A stretch of 64,000 nucleotides of DNA from Morchella semilibera (lineage: Eukaryota > Ascomycota > Pezizomycetes > Pezizales > Morchellaceae). Within the stretch, counting starts at the first letter, position 1, and the number at the start of each line of letters is the position of its first letter. Below the pieces are notes generated by a model. The model ran no database searches, was not told where the DNA came from, and saw only the letters and a program-made list of their open reading frames with translations. The stretch lies in assembly GCA_009192285.1 (NCBI GenBank), contig WBVU01000003.1:4247973-4311972 (forward strand). Direction: 5' to 3'. This document shows, piece by piece, positions 1 through 11,986 of the stretch. Position numbers and translations under genes: made by a program.

Positions 1-558
1 GGATATCTAACTAAGTAAATTAGTAGCTTCGCCCAATTAGGTTTTTTGTTAAGGGTGTATGATTAATTGGTGAGTGCAGTGCGCCTCTGGCTAGCGACTC
101 TTGGGGATCTAACTGACCTAAGATGAAGTATTTAAACAAACATTTATTAAAATACTATAGTTAAGAAGGTTTTGTGCTATTTTTGAATATTGTGGAATGC
201 TATCTAGAGCGCTATATTTAAGATCGGGTGCGGGCCAAATGCTACAACGTTAATGAACCTGAAAACGAACACTTTCAATATTTTGAGTAGTAAGGTTGAG
301 GTAGTTTCTGGAATCTAAGATCAACCAACCCTTGTCCGTCGCAGTCGACTATCACTCGACCGAAAGCCACTTCTCACTCGGCCGTATCCAGTACTCTCAC
401 TCGGCCGTATCCAGTACTCGCTTAGTCGTTCAAAGGGTTCCAACACAACCCAACAACCACTGATATCTCGCCGAAAGCAGCTCGTTCGCTGCATTCAGAA
501 AATTCTAGCACATTAACACGGTTGGATTCTTAATTCTTGTGCCTACATAAATCATATA
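1..558. other. Intergenic region upstream of the DUF924 gene
   Basis: No coding sequence is supported here. The right half is C-rich and contains a tandem 23-bp duplication (annotated separately). A short TATA-like stretch lies just inside the downstream gene, near 608-616, which bears on which of that gene's two candidate start codons is used. Confidence 0.5.
374..419. repeat. Tandem duplication, 2 x 23 bp
   Basis: Two adjacent identical 23-bp units (374-396 and 397-419), each containing CGGCCGTATCCAGTACTC, lie about 140 bp upstream of the DUF924 start. A related CACTCGACCG word just before them suggests a diverged third partial copy. It may be a promoter element duplication or simple replication slippage. 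Confidence 0.85.
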
Positions 559-1454
559 ATGCTGCGTCTTCTTTCCCCCCGCGTCTCCATCTGTCACTTT
601 TCACAGCGCAATATAAAAAGACTCACTACATTTTCGACTCGAACAATGACTACCAACACCACTGACCTGGCCCTCTTCACCGACGAAGCCTCCCAAGGCA
701 TTCTCGACCTCTGGTTTGGCCCCATCGGGACAAACACCACGCAAGAGCACGCCATGCGCTGGTTCAGACCTGACACATCCTTCGATCTCGAAATCCGGTA
801 TGTCCATCTTTCTCACCACACAGTCATTACCCCCTTCACTTCACTTACTTATCACCCATACCCTCTCACCCTCTCCCCACATATAAAAACCCCCCACTAA
901 CTCCTCTCCACCACTAGCACGAAATTCGGTCCCCTCCTCACAACCCTCACCACCCTCCCACCATCTACCCTCACCACCCTCGCCACCACCCCGCACCGGT
1001 CCCTCGCGCTGCTACTCCTCCTTGACCAATTCCCTCGTAACCTTTTCCGCGGCTCTGCCTCTGCGCACGTTTACACCACCACGGACCCCCTCGCCACTGC
1101 TGTCGCCACCTACAGCATCGCGCAACGCCTCGACCTCGGGCCCAACGACGGCGAATGGCGGTCCGTCCCGTCGCGACGATTGTGGTTCTGGCTGCCGTTC
1201 ATGCACTCTGAGGACCTGGTGTTGCATGCACGAGCGCGTAAAGAGTTTCTACTGCCGACGGCGGAGCTGTGTCGAGGTGGAGAGGTGGGGGAGGTGGAAA
1301 GGGGAATGGCGGAGAAGCTGGTGGGGGCGGGGGTGAGCATGAGGAGTTGTTAGAGTTATTCGGGAGGTACCCATACAGGAATAAGGTGCTGGGGAGGGAG
1401 AGTACGAAGGAGGAGTTGAAGTGGTTGGAGAATCCAGTGGAATGGGCGAGGTGA
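559..1454 (+). CDS. DUF924 family protein, two exons, reading frame broken near the 3' end
   Basis: Exon 1 is 559-797, followed by an intron 798-917 (GTATGT...TAG), and exon 2 starts at 918. The product matches the DUF924 family (Pfam DUF924, helical TPR-like fold, function unknown): the N-terminal ILDLWFGP motif, the LLLLDQFPRNLFRG core and FMHSEDLVLHARARKEF are all present. The continuous frame stops at 1353, but the conserved family C-terminus (HEELLELFGRYPYRN, then LGRESTKEELKWLENP) continues in another frame to a stop at 1452-1454. One base is missing relative to an intact gene, most likely in the G runs at 1323-1333; with it the protein would be about 258 residues. The first 29 residues are Arg/Ser-rich without acidic residues, like a mitochondrial presequence; a second ATG at 646 would give a protein without it. 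The family assignment is firm. Whether the frame break is real or an assembly error is open. Confidence 0.8.
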
Positions 1455-1900
1455 GGCAGTGTTAGGGAGGAGAGGGGTGGGGTGAGGGCCGGGTGAGATT
1501 CAGTGATGCGAGATAGAGGCTTCGTGTGATGGGTGGTGGTGGGTACACATCGTACCTGCAGATGCCGAGAGATTGGGTTTGGGATGAGCTTGCGTGACCG
1601 ATACTCTGATCTTGAGTTTACCGTTAGTCTTAGACATCGACTAATAGTAATTAGTACCAAATGCATACAATTTACAGAAAGTCACTTTTTCCCAAATACT
1701 AGCGCAGAGAGTTCTGAATAAGTGAATTCTCTTAAATTCCAAAAGCTAAAACCAAAAAAAAAGAGGAAACATCGCACACTGCCGCCCATTATTCATCGCA
1801 AAAGACAACCTGTAGCAATCCAATCATCGCCATTTTGATAACATAGCCTAAGGATTTATAAATCACATGAGTTCAAAGCCTACCTAACAATCACCACATG
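1455..1900. other. Short intergenic region between converging genes
   Basis: This lies between the 3' ends of the DUF924 gene (+) and the cysteine-module gene (-). It holds AT-rich sequence with an A run near 1754-1763, compatible with 3' untranslated sequence of both genes. No gene or repeat was recognised. Confidence 0.5.
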
Positions 1901-2582
1901 TCACAACCTCCCCTTGTCCCCCCTCAATAGCTCAAACCCGCCCCCCTCATCCCCGACCCACCCTACCTCCGGCACCTCCCCCCACCCCGCCTCAAGCTCC
2001 CCCACCCTCCTCCCCCCCTGCCCCGGCCTCGGGGTATACTCACTCAAGAAGGTCCTCACCTTCCTACAGCTACATCCCCTCTCTCCGGACCCCTCCACCC
2101 CGCCAGTCGGACTACACCTACTCGTAAACCCCCTTGGACACGCATTCTCGCCATAGACGCGGCCGCTGCACGTGCACACCCACGTCGCCTTCTCCTTCTC
2201 ACGCCCCGTAGCCGGCACGCACTCGAAGTCAAACATGGGCAGGCAGTCGGGCTGCTTCGGGTAGCTACAGCTGCACTCGGTGGTGATGTAGTCGCTGCAG
2301 TACTTTGTTGTGCCTGTGGGGCATGTAGACGTCGGGGGGGTCATGCGGTAGCACTCGCAAGCGCTGGTGGAGGCGGCGGAGAAGCAGAAGTAGGTCCACC
2401 CGGAGGGACAGGTGAAGAGTTCTGTGCTGTGGGGGTAGGTGTCTGGGCCTGTGGGAGGGGTGTTAGTGGGGTGAGTGAGTGGAGAGAAGGGCTGGGGGGG
2501 GGGATGTACGTTGTTGGAGTGGGTGGGTGAGGGCGGTGTGGGTGAAGAGAAGGAAGGCGCCAGCGAGGCCGAGGATTCTCAT
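1901..2582 (-). CDS. Secreted cysteine-rich protein with four C-x7-C...C-x-C modules
   Basis: Exon 1 (2582-2510) encodes a signal peptide beginning MRILGLAGAFLLF with a probable cleavage after the Ala/Thr-rich end. The intron is 2509-2449 (GTACAT...CAG, 61 nt), and exon 2 runs from 2448. As drawn the protein is about 205 residues. The mature part contains 16 cysteines in four successive modules, each with exactly seven residues between the first pair (CPSGWTYFC, CPTGTTKYC, CLPMFDFEC, CPRGFTSRC) and each closing with C-x-C (CEC, CSC, CTC, CSC). After the last module come about 55 Gly/Glu-rich residues without cysteine. A good splice donor (AAG|GTGAGG) sits right after CSCRK, so this tail may really be intron and the true C-terminus may differ. 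I do not recognise the family. Secretion and disulfide-bonded modules point to a cell-surface or effector-like protein, but no function can be assigned. Confidence 0.65.
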
Positions 2583-3338
2583 TTTGCTGCCTGTTGGGCG
2601 GGTATGGAGATTTAGGAATGTAGCCTGTGGGTGCAGTAAATGATATGGATGAAGCCTTAATTCTTTGATTCGAGTGCTAACCTGGATAGAAAGTGGGAGG
2701 TGGTAGTGAGGCAGTACTCCAGATATATAGGTTTCAGTCTCCCCCTCTCTTATATAATAACGACATGTTGGCAGCAGTGACAGCTGCGTGTCCGTATGAT
2801 AGGCCTCGAGCTCCGTCAAGAGCCAGCCAATTGACAAGGCGGGCGTTGTTGTCTTGTCGTTGTTGTCCTGGAGCGTGCGCAGTAGCAGGTCAATTGGATT
2901 AGAGCGCCAATGATAGGAACGCATGTATTTTTGAAACGCCGCGCATATGCAGCCGCACGTACCCGTCACTGCAGCCCCAGTCTAGTACTCTACTCTAGAG
3001 CTCACACATTTTGGCGGGGAAGAGTGCAGATAAGGCTTTTCAATTTTATTATTGAATCGATGATTAAACAAAACAAGAGGGGGGGAGAAGATCCCTCTAT
3101 TGGTCAGTTTGGGGAGAAAGAACAAGTGTCTACAGCACAAAGTTGCAATAGTTTGTGTGGTTAAAGCCAAACTACACATTCGCAATAATAGCAAGTAGCA
3201 AAGCTGTCCCTTGAACGACGACAAATTGATTTTCCAAATAACAAATATCAGTAAACTCGAAGAAAAGTAATGTATATGCTCTATTATATTCTAGCTATAT
3301 ATATATTCACCTGATGTAATTACTTCATTATGATTACT
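2583..3338. other. Intergenic region between the cysteine-module gene and the esterase gene
   Basis: This holds the 5' region of the cysteine-module gene and the 3' flank of the esterase gene, both on the minus strand. Overlapping short frames on both strands show no protein-like features. An AT-rich stretch around 3230-3320 is consistent with the esterase 3' UTR. Confidence 0.5.
2749..2756 (-). promoter_or_regulatory. Possible TATA box of the cysteine-module gene
   Basis: TATATAAG on the minus strand lies 167 bp upstream of the start codon. A second TATATA word lies at about 2724-2729, 142 bp upstream. Either would be an acceptable fungal core promoter position; there is no direct evidence. 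Confidence 0.3.
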
Positions 3339-5394
3339 CTACAAGGGCACGTATTTTCCCACCTCCCTCCAGAAATCACATCGCTTCTTCAACGTCGCCG
3401 CAGTCTCTTGTGTGAAGCTGTCAGTGGAAATGACCCACTGTTTCCCACTCTTTACCTCTGGCCATGCTGCAGCACTTGAGTTGGTGAGCTTGTTTGCGTT
3501 CGGGTCGCCGGTCTCGATGAAGGAGGCAAAGGCGCCTGCATAGCCCTGGTACAGGAAGCGCTGGGTTGTCTGGAGAGAGTTGACAGTGTTCCACTGCCAT
3601 CGTCATTACTGTTAGCTGGAGATCTAGGATTTGAAGAGGGGGGGGGGGTGAGGCTTCGACTTACGTATCCGACGTCGCTGGCATGTTTAGCGGGTGAGAT
3701 GGTGTATTCGCCGGCATAGCCGGCCTTTTTGCTGGCAGTCGAGATCCAGTAGCCGGGGCAAGCGAGCACAACGTCGCGATAAACATAGCCGGCTGTGCGC
3801 CAAAGGTCAGTTGAAAACTTCACTATTTGTTTAAGAATTCGAAAACTTACCTCTATCTTGTTGTGTAGTGTAAACCGTGCTGCCGTTAGTTGCCGCCGCC
3901 GGATATAGAGTCTTGATCCCCTCAACATCCTTCTCCTTCAACCCAGGCAAAAATCCATCTAGCCAGAACCTGAATCCCGCCTCCGTCGAGTTCCATGCCG
4001 CTGTTCCACTAGTCCCTGTGGAAGCAGCTTTGTTCAGCGCCGAGGAGACAAAAGTCGACCCCTCGAACCTGTTGTATACATTGATTGTGTAGTCAGCGTT
4101 AACCTTCCCTTTCTTCGTCGCGGATGACAAGCTCTCTTTCAAGAACTCGCCATCAATAACCGGTGCCCATGTATAGCTCGACGTGGTGGTCGTGTGCAGC
4201 GCATTGATGATTTGGTTTGCGTCCCTGATCTTCTGCACATCCACCTGCTTCAGACAAGCCAAGGAATCCTCTGCAGTTGCGCAGCCAGTGAGGTTCGCCA
4301 AGGTGCTATAGATCTCCTCCGCCTCAGGTGCATCGTAGCGGTAGTTTCGTGGCCAGTAGGGAGAGGAAGCAATGGCCTTGGTGAAGAGCTGGGGGGTGGT
4401 TTTGCCGCCGTTGGCGATGACTTGGGCGACGACTGAGCCGCCGCCGGCACTCTGCCCCCAGATAGTGACATTCTTGGGGTCGCCGCCGAAATGGGTGATG
4501 TACTTGTTGACCCAACGGAGAGCAGCTTGTTGATCGAGGAGTCTGTATATAAATTGCAGTTTTAGAAAAGCCCAAGATGGTGTTGGGGGTTTTAGGGGGG
4601 GGGGGGGTAGAACGAACCCAGGATTAAGGTCGGAGGTGGGAGAGTCCTTGATCTTCTTTCCGGGAAGGAAGCCAAATGCGTTTGTCTGTGTTTCACATGA
4701 GAGCAATTAATATATAGGTTCTGTGGCTAGCTTACAGCCTAGCCAAGGTCCACGCAGAATCTAGGAAATTATACCCGGTAATTAGGATAAATTGCAATGT
4801 AGTCTGTTGACTCGGACACATTGAGGACCGGATACGTAGACGGTGGGAGGGACAATCCCGCTGCTCCTTGAATGAAGCCGCCGCCATAGAAGCTGATATA
4901 AAGCATGAGTTTTGTGCGCCAATCAACAGTTGTATAGCTAAAACATAGTTGCAGATGATATATACTACTTACAACATCATTACCGGCCTCTTTGACGCGC
5001 CTTCAGTCCAGGGACGGGAGTAGAGCGTCAGGTACAAACAGTCCTCCGAACCATTTACGGTTCTCTGGGGGCACATGTCATACTGGAGTTGATAGTTTTA
5101 TTAGCTACTGGCCACCCAAAATATATAGCAAGAGTCAAAAAAAAAAGGTAAGAATTAACGTACCGCAACATCTGAATCATAAACACCATCAAAGGTTCCT
5201 ACAGGCTGTGGCCCTCTAAAACGGTTCTCGCCAACAGGAGGCGCCGCAAACGGTATCTTGCGAAAGTACGAGATGTTGTAAGCTTCGTTGTACTTTCCCT
5301 GCAGCGAGACGTAGTCTAAATCCACGAGGGGATTCTCATACGCCGCTGTCGCGAGGAGGGGCAGTGTCGCTGCGAGAAGGACGTTGAAAAGCAT
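3339..5394 (-). CDS. Secreted type-B carboxylesterase/lipase family protein, seven exons
   Basis: This is an alpha/beta-hydrolase of the carboxylesterase type B family (Pfam COesterase), predicted to be secreted and to hydrolyse ester substrates. Exons on the minus strand: 5394-5164, 5082-4973, 4892-4775, 4685-4618, 4542-3851, 3792-3665 and 3593-3339. All junctions are GT-AG and keep frame, giving 533 residues, a usual family length. A signal peptide (MLFNVLLAATLPLLATA) opens the protein. The oxyanion-hole region FFYGGGF, the block YRTNAFGFLPG and the nucleophile elbow GQSAGGGS (Ser207) are present. Glu336 in NRFEGSTF and His443 in KHASDVGY complete a plausible triad. GQSAG replaces the commoner GESAG, as in many fungal secreted members. 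Intron 4 contains a long C run (coding strand). Sterol-ester, triacylglycerol, feruloyl or toxin-ester substrates cannot be told apart from sequence alone. Confidence 0.93.
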
Positions 5395-7685
5395 TGCAAT
5401 ATTGGTGCAATCGATTCGTTGAGTAAAATTGTGATGATTGCTGCTGCGGGATAACCTTTCGTTGGGGTTTACTTGGGCTTTTAAAATAAAAAAAAAAGCT
5501 GCCCTTAATAATTAATTAATTACTTATACTTACATGCACCCCATACGGATCGCATTAGTACCTACACATAGCCACAAAACATCAACAGTCAGGGACAATC
5601 CCTCCCCAGCATCTCCCTAGTTAGCTCCCCGCGGGGTAGCAACCGAAGTATGGGGAAATTGTGCACTATATAAAATCCCTACCAATCCCCGGTTATAATG
5701 GTAAGAAGCTTTCCAGACATGCAGAACTACTATCAGAAGTGGCTAATACACTCATTGAGGGGTATATCAACGGTTATATTGGCTATAAATTATAGCGATT
5801 CGGGCGAAAAGAGTGCGTGAAGACTTAGATATCCCCCCTTGCATCCGGCCCCCGAATATCAATGCTTGATCCAACTTCGGGTAACATAACACCGATAATC
5901 CTCCGGCGGGGGGAGATGAGTTCCGGGAAACATGATGAGCTGAAGTCTTCCGTTCTTCCGTGCTTTGTTATAACGCAGGTACATGCTTTGGATGTGGCTG
6001 TTATGATATGAGGTGGGGGGGTAGATTTATGGTTTATATATGCCTAAACGCAGCTATAGCTAATAAATAACTATATATATATCGATTTCATATAACTTAG
6101 ATATCCATGTTGGATTCTCTCAGCCCTCATTGCGTCGCATTATAAGTGTCCCACATGCAGCCCCCGCAAGCGCTGAATTTTGAATAGCTGGAGAGTCTGT
6201 ATCCGGTCTTGTCAGTATAGTGTACTTTGCAATGCGATTAATATATACTACATATATTACAATATGAATCACGCTTCTACTTAACTCACTACTAAATTTC
6301 GCCCTAGCCTTCAACCATGAAGCATTCCATTATGATTCATTCGACGTGTTGTTACGATTACGTCTCTTCCATCGTACATGTATATAAGGGCCTTTTAGTT
6401 CGGGTGCGTCACAGATGGCTAATAATTCATGAGTAGCGTAAATCCAGCGGAGCCGGAGGGGCCAGGAGACTAGGGAGAAAAGCTTTTGAGGAGGCCGAGC
6501 AAAACGCATACGTGCAAAGAGCCGTCAAAATACCAACATCATCTCACATATCACTTCGGTGGTATCTCAATTGGCGAATTAAAAGCTAGGGCTATTTTTC
6601 AAAGTTCTAGACTAATAGTTCTTGCACAGCGGGGCCGGGGGTGATTCAACCGCGGAAGGACTAAACCGCTCGAATCTACTCCTCTGGCGCCATTTTGGGG
6701 GACGTTGCACGGTCATTTCATCTCTTGTCAGTGCCACCATCTGTACATCTGTATGTACGCATAACTCTCGAGGAAAATCTTAAAGAATTTCCCCTCTTTC
6801 AGAGGCCATGATATCAGCAAGTCGCTAGCTAGTTCTATGTCGGTATAGGTACGTCAAGATAGGAGAGTGGTTCGCGAGGGCTTGTATTATACCCTCATGT
6901 ACGTTTCCGAGTGTCGCTGTGTTTCCCCCCTAATCCCGAGTAAAAACAAAATACACCTTAACCCCGTCTGTTAACACTAGATCACGGAATATCCTGAGTA
7001 GGAGTGGACAAAGTGAAGAGTACGGGACTTGGTTGTTCTACCAGACTATACTAGAGTAGAGGTGCCTTTTATACTATATACTTCCGATGGCTCGAATGAT
7101 GCGCTTCATCTATAATATCGTGTAATCTGGCAATGACAGTATGTGCTCTCAGGCTCGAGAGCCTATTACAACATTGCTTTTGCATACAAGTAATGATTTA
7201 AACGAAAAAAAAAAAACATCGCTTGGTTTTCTTGGTCGAGTGATAATCTATGATTGAACGCAGTAAACACCAACACTTATTGATCTCGAACCGCGGTAAG
7301 GAACACCTTGAGTATCGAGAACTTTCATTGATTGTAAGCCTACATTTCTAGCGCTTAATTTCACTGGACAGGGCCAATCTCGAGGGGATAAACTTTATGA
7401 TATTGGATAGGCTTCGGGTCGAAATCGGTTTCAACAGATCTAGATTATTTTGTAGCAATAACAGAGAGAGCAAACAATAGATGGTGTAATGGCGTGATTT
7501 AATGATCAAGTAAAGTCAAGAAAGCTCAACTACCTGCACTCAGAAACTTGCAACGTGAGCTACGCTATGTTTTTCGCAGAGTGATAACGCAAATTTATAC
7601 TGGTCGTATATAACACCAAAACGCGAATAAGTTCACAACCACAGCAGCTACTACCCCTTAGTTAGATATCGAGCCTCTTGGTCTA

Positions 7686-7978
7686 TGGAGTGGTAAATGT
7701 ACCAAAAGTAATTTTACCAACGATTGTAAGTTGTGGTATAAGTACTGAATTTCAGTCTTTATGCTGTGCTGCACTACATTAGTAAATGTTCGGTGATTAA
7801 TGCCAACACTCATGAAAGCTTCCCACTGGTAAAATAGTAGTGAAACTCCTCACCGGTGGGCAATGTCCATATTTACTATCATTATATAATCCCCTTTGGC
7901 CTTATCAGGTATAAATGCTAGTACTATTTTCACCTTACTACTATTAGTAAAATTACTTTTGACACATTTACCGCTCCA
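7686..7978. mobile_element. MITE-like element with TA target duplication
   Basis: Terminal inverted repeats of about 37 bp with a few mismatches: the left end begins TGGAGTGGTAAATG and the right end, read in reverse, begins TGGAGCGGTAAATG. Both continue with AAAAGTAATTTTAC. The element is 293 bp, is flanked by TA on both sides (7684-7685 and 7979-7980) and has no coding capacity. TA duplication suggests mobilisation by a Tc1/mariner-type transposase; this is inference. Confidence 0.7.
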
Positions 7979-8529
7979 TACTTGGTCACATGTATGTATG
8001 CTCTGATATCTACACGGATTTTGACATCTACGGATGTAAACTTACATTTAATCAAAGATCTTGGAGCTTTGGCCTGTTACCTTCAAGACTGATTGAACCT
8101 TACCATACACATTCTATGGTATACCAGCTTCTATACCTTTTGGCCTATAGTACTAAAAAGAGAGATCTCGTATACGGTATACCCGCCAATACACTACTTA
8201 GAAATGCGGTAAGATATTGGTAAGCAGCGTGTAATAGGTCATCGGACGGACGGACGACCTGACCACAATTCCGCCTGCAAACGCGCCGTACTCTGGCGCC
8301 CCACCCGGTGGCCTGTCACCCGCCGCTGTACAGTACTCCTCCCCCAATGCCTGTTGAATTTGGTACTCGTCACTAAATTCTATAGTCTTATGGTACATGT
8401 AGTTGTTTCACCCCGCTTAATTTTTCATACTGTATTTATTGAAGCAATTGTAATTAACATCTAAGTACATGTAATTACTCCAAGCCCGTTATAACAATGA
8501 ACGGTTGAGGGGCAAAAGGGAAATATTGA

Positions 8530-8644
8530 GTTCAGTACCTAGGATTCCCACATGGTCACCCACTGTAGTACTAACTAGGCGATACGATGATTATGTATGG
8601 CAGAGCAGACGGGATACCCAGTTTTCATCGTTCTATGACTGAAC
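8530..8644 (-). rRNA. 5S rRNA gene, copy A
   Basis: The minus strand matches eukaryotic 5S rRNA over about 115 nt: the internal blocks TATCCCGTCTGCTCTGCC, TAGTTAGTACTACAGTGGGT and GACCATGTGGGAATCC align with the conserved 5S arms and loops. The ends GTTCAGT and ACTGAAC pair as stem I. A T4 run about 15 bp past the 3' end (reading 8517 to 8514 on the minus strand) can serve as Pol III terminator. It is very similar to the copy at 63746-63860, differing at about nine positions. It lies alone, so 5S genes here are dispersed. Confidence 0.9.
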
Positions 8645-11600
8645 ACATCAATCACGATGCTTTTTGGAAATTTTTACATAGGATATCACTCGAGTTTACG
8701 AAAGAATACTAATTTAACTTTTCTTTCTTGATTTCCTAGACAGGACATTGTGATTTTATGGCTATAAACCGTGGTATTAAATATGATACTGTCTAGTCTT
8801 AGGACTCTCTTAAGATAGTTTGCGTTTATGCGTGTAAGTAAATAGCTAATAATTTCTAAAGCACTGAGTCACTGACCTTAATTAACTGGAAGACCATACA
8901 GAGTACATGTGTACGGGCCAAAGTGCAGTACTGGCATTATTCAATAATTTTCATATTCCCACTAAAGTATTGCTATCGATATTGGTAATGGTGTAGTAGA
9001 AATATCCACACTATTGCCACGCCGCCAATCGCCCTACTCCTATTACTTGCATCTGTACAGCCATCTTTGGCGTTTAAGTCTGCAATCTCCATCCGGCCGG
9101 TCTCAGAATACAGGACCGGAGTCTCTCGGTGGCGGTAATCTCTACTCGTTTTTCGCTGACGCTTTTGAATTGGGCCATTATTGCATACACCCAAAATCAT
9201 GAGCTTGGCGTATTTTTGTATGGCATGCAATATCAGTCGCGTCCACAAACGTCAGGAGATACGAGTAGAGTTTCGTGGCGCTGGTGCATCCATGCTAGCT
9301 CGTTTGTGTGGCTTTTCGGACTGGGAGTGGGGGCGCATTCATCGGTTATCACTCGGTCCTTGCCAAGAGCCCAACCTATTTTAATTAGAGCTTTGACCCT
9401 CAGTCTGAAATACTAAAGGCTCGGAAACCCTGTGGAACTCGGGCTCGAGCCTTTTAGACGGGCAAAGCTCTAAAGCTAGCTAGCTAAGCTACATAGGCCG
9501 GTACTGGTGCCATGCATACCCCCCACTTTCAACCTACAGCTTTCCAGCCCTTCATGTAGCAATCGGTAATAACGATTTCCTATCCCAGTTCCACGGCCTA
9601 GGGTGTACAATTAGAGGATATTTTAGCCCTTACTCGCTACCTCTAAAGCGGCGTGATATAGAGTTTGGTGAAACAAGCTTCACCTTTCTACGTTATAGCG
9701 CACTACAAGCTTAAACCCAGGTTCCGGAGCTAGCTCCGGTTTCTTTTATTACTAACGTGGGATTAACATAAGTAAGTCTGGATAAGTAATATTATTAAGG
9801 GGTAAGATAATTCAACTATGGTTAAGATAGGCTGTAGTTTAGAACTTCTAGATCTATAAAAAATACAGTGATCTCTGTCTCATTCCCATATATGTAGTAA
9901 GACATTAATTAATAGATCTACCTGGTGGGCAAGAGGGGTTTTTTGAGTGGCAAGTTGCCTCCTTGTGTTCTATAGCATTGTTGGAGATTGTTTAACATGA
10001 TGATCAGGTACCGAGAGCTCTAATTCAACGAACGAATCTGTAAAGAGAATAATGGACTTATCAGTGTTCTGTACGAATAGATGTAGTAGTCCCACCCCCC
10101 ACTTGAATCCTAGACTTATGTAAGGTATAACAAGATTGATAGCTCTTGGCCTAGATACTAGCTGCAGTACGAGACCCCCGATGCTTCTATTATATATGTG
10201 TGATGAAGGTAAGCTAATAGACGCTATTAAACAACTCGATTGAGTAGTCTTGTAAAACATGTACTTTACAAAATTCCTCTTCAATTCTTGTTGGTGTAGG
10301 TAAACTTCTCCCTGCGATGACAGTCTCGAGCTTATGATTCGAAATTCATTGGCTAGGTACGCAATTAAAGGAAACATTGTATTATCAGCCAAAGGCAGTA
10401 CTCTCGATCTAGTATTCAATACCTAGGATTTTCGAACGGCCTTTTAATTGAAGGCCTTTACGAAGCGCAAAAACCCACTCAAAATTTAATCCACTGGCCC
10501 CGGGGAAATCTCCACAGTTCGGGGACTTCTCTCTTCTTTTAATTTTATGTTTCAACATTTAGGATAGCGCTGGATCAATGGGAGTACATTACCGCCTATA
10601 TTCCGCTCCACATATTGCATGGAAGGGCAAAGCAAAAAGAGTATAACTTAATCTACCCGCGTGGCTTTGAGTCATGTAGGTACATGTATGTATGCACTTT
10701 TAACTTAGGCCATTAACGTTGGTAGTGAGTGACAGAGGACGGAACTCTCCGTGGGCTACAGGCATTGCAGATACCAGGGTTAGGGGATACTATGACAGTC
10801 CAACTAACGACCTACCATCAAGCTCTATCAGCAATCAATGCTTCTTGGGGGTGCGCTTCTTCATACATGCACTACCGAAACTTGCCTGAGATTTATCACA
10901 AGCCCTAGGTTTGTCCTTGTTTCTAAGATATATGTGCTCAAGACTCTAATGATTGGCTTTTAGGGGGTGTCTGCATACATCTTTAGCGTTGAGGATAGCT
11001 TGCATGCACTCTCGCCAGCATGAGCTTGCTTATCTAGCGAAGTCTTTTTGATTCGTGTCCCCCACCAGTAAGCTTAAATCAGCAGTTAGACCGTGCCCGC
11101 CCGGATCCTCGCGAAAATAACCTCTTTCCACTAACGCTCCAACAACGGTCAGCAAGTACTTTAGTCGGGGGCTATGGCCGTTCATGTTGTATCACTCGGA
11201 TCAACCGGCCAACGTCCCGGAGCTCCCTTTGCTGCTGTCAAGTACCACCCACCTAGAGATGCCGAGAGGATTGATTCCCACCTTCTTTGCCTGTGAGTCA
11301 ATGTGCTAAATCAGGAGATCAGCTAAGTTCCCAGGTTTCTCGCACCTTCAGTCTGAAGCTATTGGCACAGCAACAGATAGCTCCGAAGTATGTCTTGGAT
11401 AAATGCACATACATACTTGGGTTCACCTACAGGACCCGAGTATATACTCCACAGCGGTGCATCCTACCTCTCACGATACCGCTCTCCGTACTCCGTTATA
11501 TTGAACCCCAGTACTCGGCAGGCATGAATGTAACATGTAATGGACAGTTTCCGGTAAGGCCATTGTCGGATCAGCGGAGCACCGGGGTTATAGCCGTGTT

Positions 11601-11986
11601 ATCCACATTTAACCTCTCTTGTGCAGAGTATCTGTGGTTCATGTGGACCATGGAGTACGGAGTACCTACAGACACATGTGGTACTCGCACCATATCCATA
11701 CACACCGAACTAGGTGTCTACATCCTAGTTTTGGGCCCGTGCAGTTGAGATTGGGTTTGGAAGGTGTTTCGCGAAATTAAAGTAGGGGAAAAGGACTAGC
11801 CTATTTAGGTCCCACCGGGACCAGGTACTCCACCAAATAATTCCGCGGTGTAAGGAACCCCCAAGACAGACGTTTCAAACATTTGTTTACATTTGAACTA
11901 ACTTGTAGCGTGATATTATTTTACAGGCATAACGTAAGCTAAAAAGGAAAACCGAAACCCCTCCCAGAAATAATGAATCAAACAAT

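Larger units (their letters stand above)
5395..11986. other. Gene-poor region of about 6.6 kb
   Basis: No protein gene is convincing. Short frames exist, some only from non-ATG starts, with no recognisable domain. Supported content is one MITE-like inverted-repeat element (7686-7978), one 5S rRNA gene (8530-8644), scattered TACATGTA palindromes (for example near 6375, 8393, 8465 and 10681) and a small hairpin near 9415-9460 with arms containing AAAGGCTCG and CGAGCCTTT. The rest is unremarkable, moderately AT-rich sequence, possibly decayed repeats. Confidence 0.5.

Noticed and set aside
9970-10419. 149-codon minus-strand frame
   Set aside because: Composition is mildly protein-like, but no domain is recognised, and no splice or promoter context supports it. 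It could be a decayed retroelement; not annotated.
11287-11748. 153-codon plus-strand frame
   Set aside because: It begins only from a TTG codon, shows no domain or codon bias, and sits in gene-poor DNA.
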